A stretch of 64,000 nucleotides of DNA from Pseudothauera lacus. GTDB lineage: Bacteria > Pseudomonadota > Gammaproteobacteria > Burkholderiales > Rhodocyclaceae. Below are positions 63,123 to 64,000 of this stretch, piece by piece. The position numbers and the translations under genes were made by a program. The stretch spans positions 248,001 through 312,000 of the forward strand of contig NZ_PZKC01000002.1 in assembly GCF_003034845.1 (NCBI RefSeq). Reading direction: 5' to 3'. How positions within the stretch are numbered: position 1 is the first letter of the stretch; the number at the start of each line of letters is the position of its first letter. The notes under the pieces were generated by a model. The model made no database searches. It had not been told where the DNA came from and saw only the letters and a list, made by a program, of their open reading frames with translations.

Positions 63123-63548
63123 TCAGTCGCGCTTGAGCGCGTCGCGGATTTCGCGCAGCAGCTTGATGTCTTCCGGTTCCGGCGCCGGTTCGGCGGGTGC
63201 CGGCGGCGGTTCGGCGCGCTTCAGCCGGTTCATGGCCTTGATGGCGAGGAAGATGGCGAAGGCGATGATGACGAAATCGATCGCGGTGTTGATGAAGGCG
63301 CCGTACTTGATCAGCGGTGCGCCGGCCTTCTCCGCTTCGGCGAGGGTCGCGAAGGTTTGCTCGCCGAGGTTGATGTAGAGGTGGCGGAAGTCCACCCCGC
63401 CCATCAGGCGGCCGAGGATGGGCATCATGATGTCCTTCACCAGCGAATCGACGATCTTGCCGAAGGCCGCGCCGATTACCACGCCGACGGCCAGGTCGAC
63501 GACATTGCCGCGCAGGGCGAATTCCTTGAATTCCTTGATGAAGCTCAT
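63123..63548 (-). CDS. mscL: Large-conductance mechanosensitive channel MscL
   Basis: 141 residues with two membrane helices. The start is [20 protein letters not shown], then [20 protein letters not shown], the canonical MscL TM1 and pore. [20 protein letters not shown] is TM2. It opens under membrane tension to release osmolytes. It is convergent with the response regulator, 0 bases apart. Confidence 0.97.
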   Translation of the reverse strand: MSFIKEFKEFALRGNVVDLAVGVVIGAAFGKIVDSLVKDIMMPILGRLMGGVDFRHLYINLGEQTFATLAEAEKAGAPLIKYGAFINTAIDFVIIAFAIFLAIKAMNRLKRAEPPPAPAEPAPEPEDIKLLREIRDALKRD

Positions 63549-63750
63549 CGCATTCTCCGGTAGGTGGGCGGTTCTCCGGGCCGCGGCCGCGGGGGCGGAG
63601 CCTCTGCAGTGGCGCGGTGCCGGAATGGATCATAACCACCCGCCATGGTGCAGTACAGTCTGCCCGGATGGTGGAGGTATTGCATAATCTTGCAGTGTTG
63701 CCGCTGCAAGTGACTACACTGGCCCTCCATCTCCGCATGTCACCGATACC

Positions 63751-64000
63751 ATGACTGCCTGCCGCCGCATCCTCGTCCTTCTCGCCCTGTCATTGTCGAT
63801 GGCGCTGCCGACGCTGGCGCGCGCCGCTGACGAGATCCGCTACCGCGTCGTCGCCGGCGATACCCTGATCGGCATCGGCGAACGCTTCCTCACCCGCCCG
63901 CAGGCCTGGCCGCGGCTGCAGGCGCTCAACGGCATTGAAGATCCCTACCGCATCCCGGTCGGTACCGAGTTGCGCATCCCGCGCGCGCTGCTGCGCCCCG
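63751..64000 (+). CDS. LysM-domain secreted protein, N-terminal part
   Basis: The gene starts at the ATG at 63751 and runs off the window end. The signal peptide is MTACRRILVLLALSLSMALP then TLARA-AD. A LysM domain follows (IRYRVVAGDTLIGIGERFLT, ...GTELRIPRALL), which binds peptidoglycan. In related genomes such genes carry a FecR-type domain further on; that part is not visible here. Confidence 0.8.
   Translation, partial: MTACRRILVLLALSLSMALPTLARAADEIRYRVVAGDTLIGIGERFLTRPQAWPRLQALNGIEDPYRIPVGTELRIPRALLRP

Overview
The window is high-GC proteobacterial DNA that reads as a diazotrophic betaproteobacterium of the Azoarcus/Thauera/Aromatoleum type (Rhodocyclales). The evidence is the gene content: a Mo-nitrogenase locus with DraT/DraG control, a meta-cleavage pathway for catechol, a PEP-CTERM protein, CZB and Cache signalling proteins, and a modABC cluster. 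The species call is inference. No rRNA, tRNA, CRISPR array or insertion sequence with a transposase was seen.

Layout. 1-1.2 kb: end of a PepSY protein, a GST-like protein and a small membrane protein. 1.3-7.5 kb: a NifA/sigma54-type promoter followed by nifB, fdxN, nifO, a flavodiiron protein, a 2Fe-2S ferredoxin, a Shethna FeSII-type protein, nifQ and draG, combining FeMo-co synthesis, electron carriers, O2 protection and nitrogenase reactivation. 7.5-31.8 kb: mixed accessory and housekeeping genes. These include a palindromic MITE-like element, two toxin-antitoxin-like pairs, an Aas/LplT-type lysophospholipid set, a NERD helicase, a pilin/GspF-like pair, a PAS-GGDEF protein, a SIR2-like/hemerythrin pair with its own NifA/sigma54-type promoter, and a PAS/chemoreceptor/CZB-diguanylate cyclase group. 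31.9-38.6 kb: draT divergent from nifH-nifD-nifK-nifT-ferredoxin-nifY and a small conserved-looking ORF. 38.7-41.6 kb: an RNA cyclic phosphodiesterase, a DNA glycosylase and a Cache chemoreceptor. 41.6-49.6 kb: a LysR regulator divergent from a complete dehydrogenase-branch catechol meta-cleavage operon. 49.7-55.2 kb: recB and recD. 55.2-61.7 kb: a second MITE-like copy and molybdenum genes (molbindin, modD, modE, modA, modB, modC). 61.8-64 kb: an MBL hydrolase, an OmpR-type regulator, mscL and the start of a LysM protein.

How it works together. NifB makes the FeMo-co precursor and NifQ and the Mod system supply molybdenum. NifHDK is the enzyme, and DraT and DraG switch NifH off and on by ADP-ribosylation. 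Several carriers and O2-consuming or O2-binding proteins (flavodiiron protein, FeSII, hemerythrin) fit protection of the enzyme. By sequence, five promoters share a TGT-N10-ACA plus -24/-12 layout: nifB, nifH, SIR2-hemerythrin, modD and modE. The last two carry a ModE-like half-site that overlaps the -12 box. This points to an extended nif regulon covering molybdate uptake and the SIR2-hemerythrin pair, which is the most interesting inference from this window.
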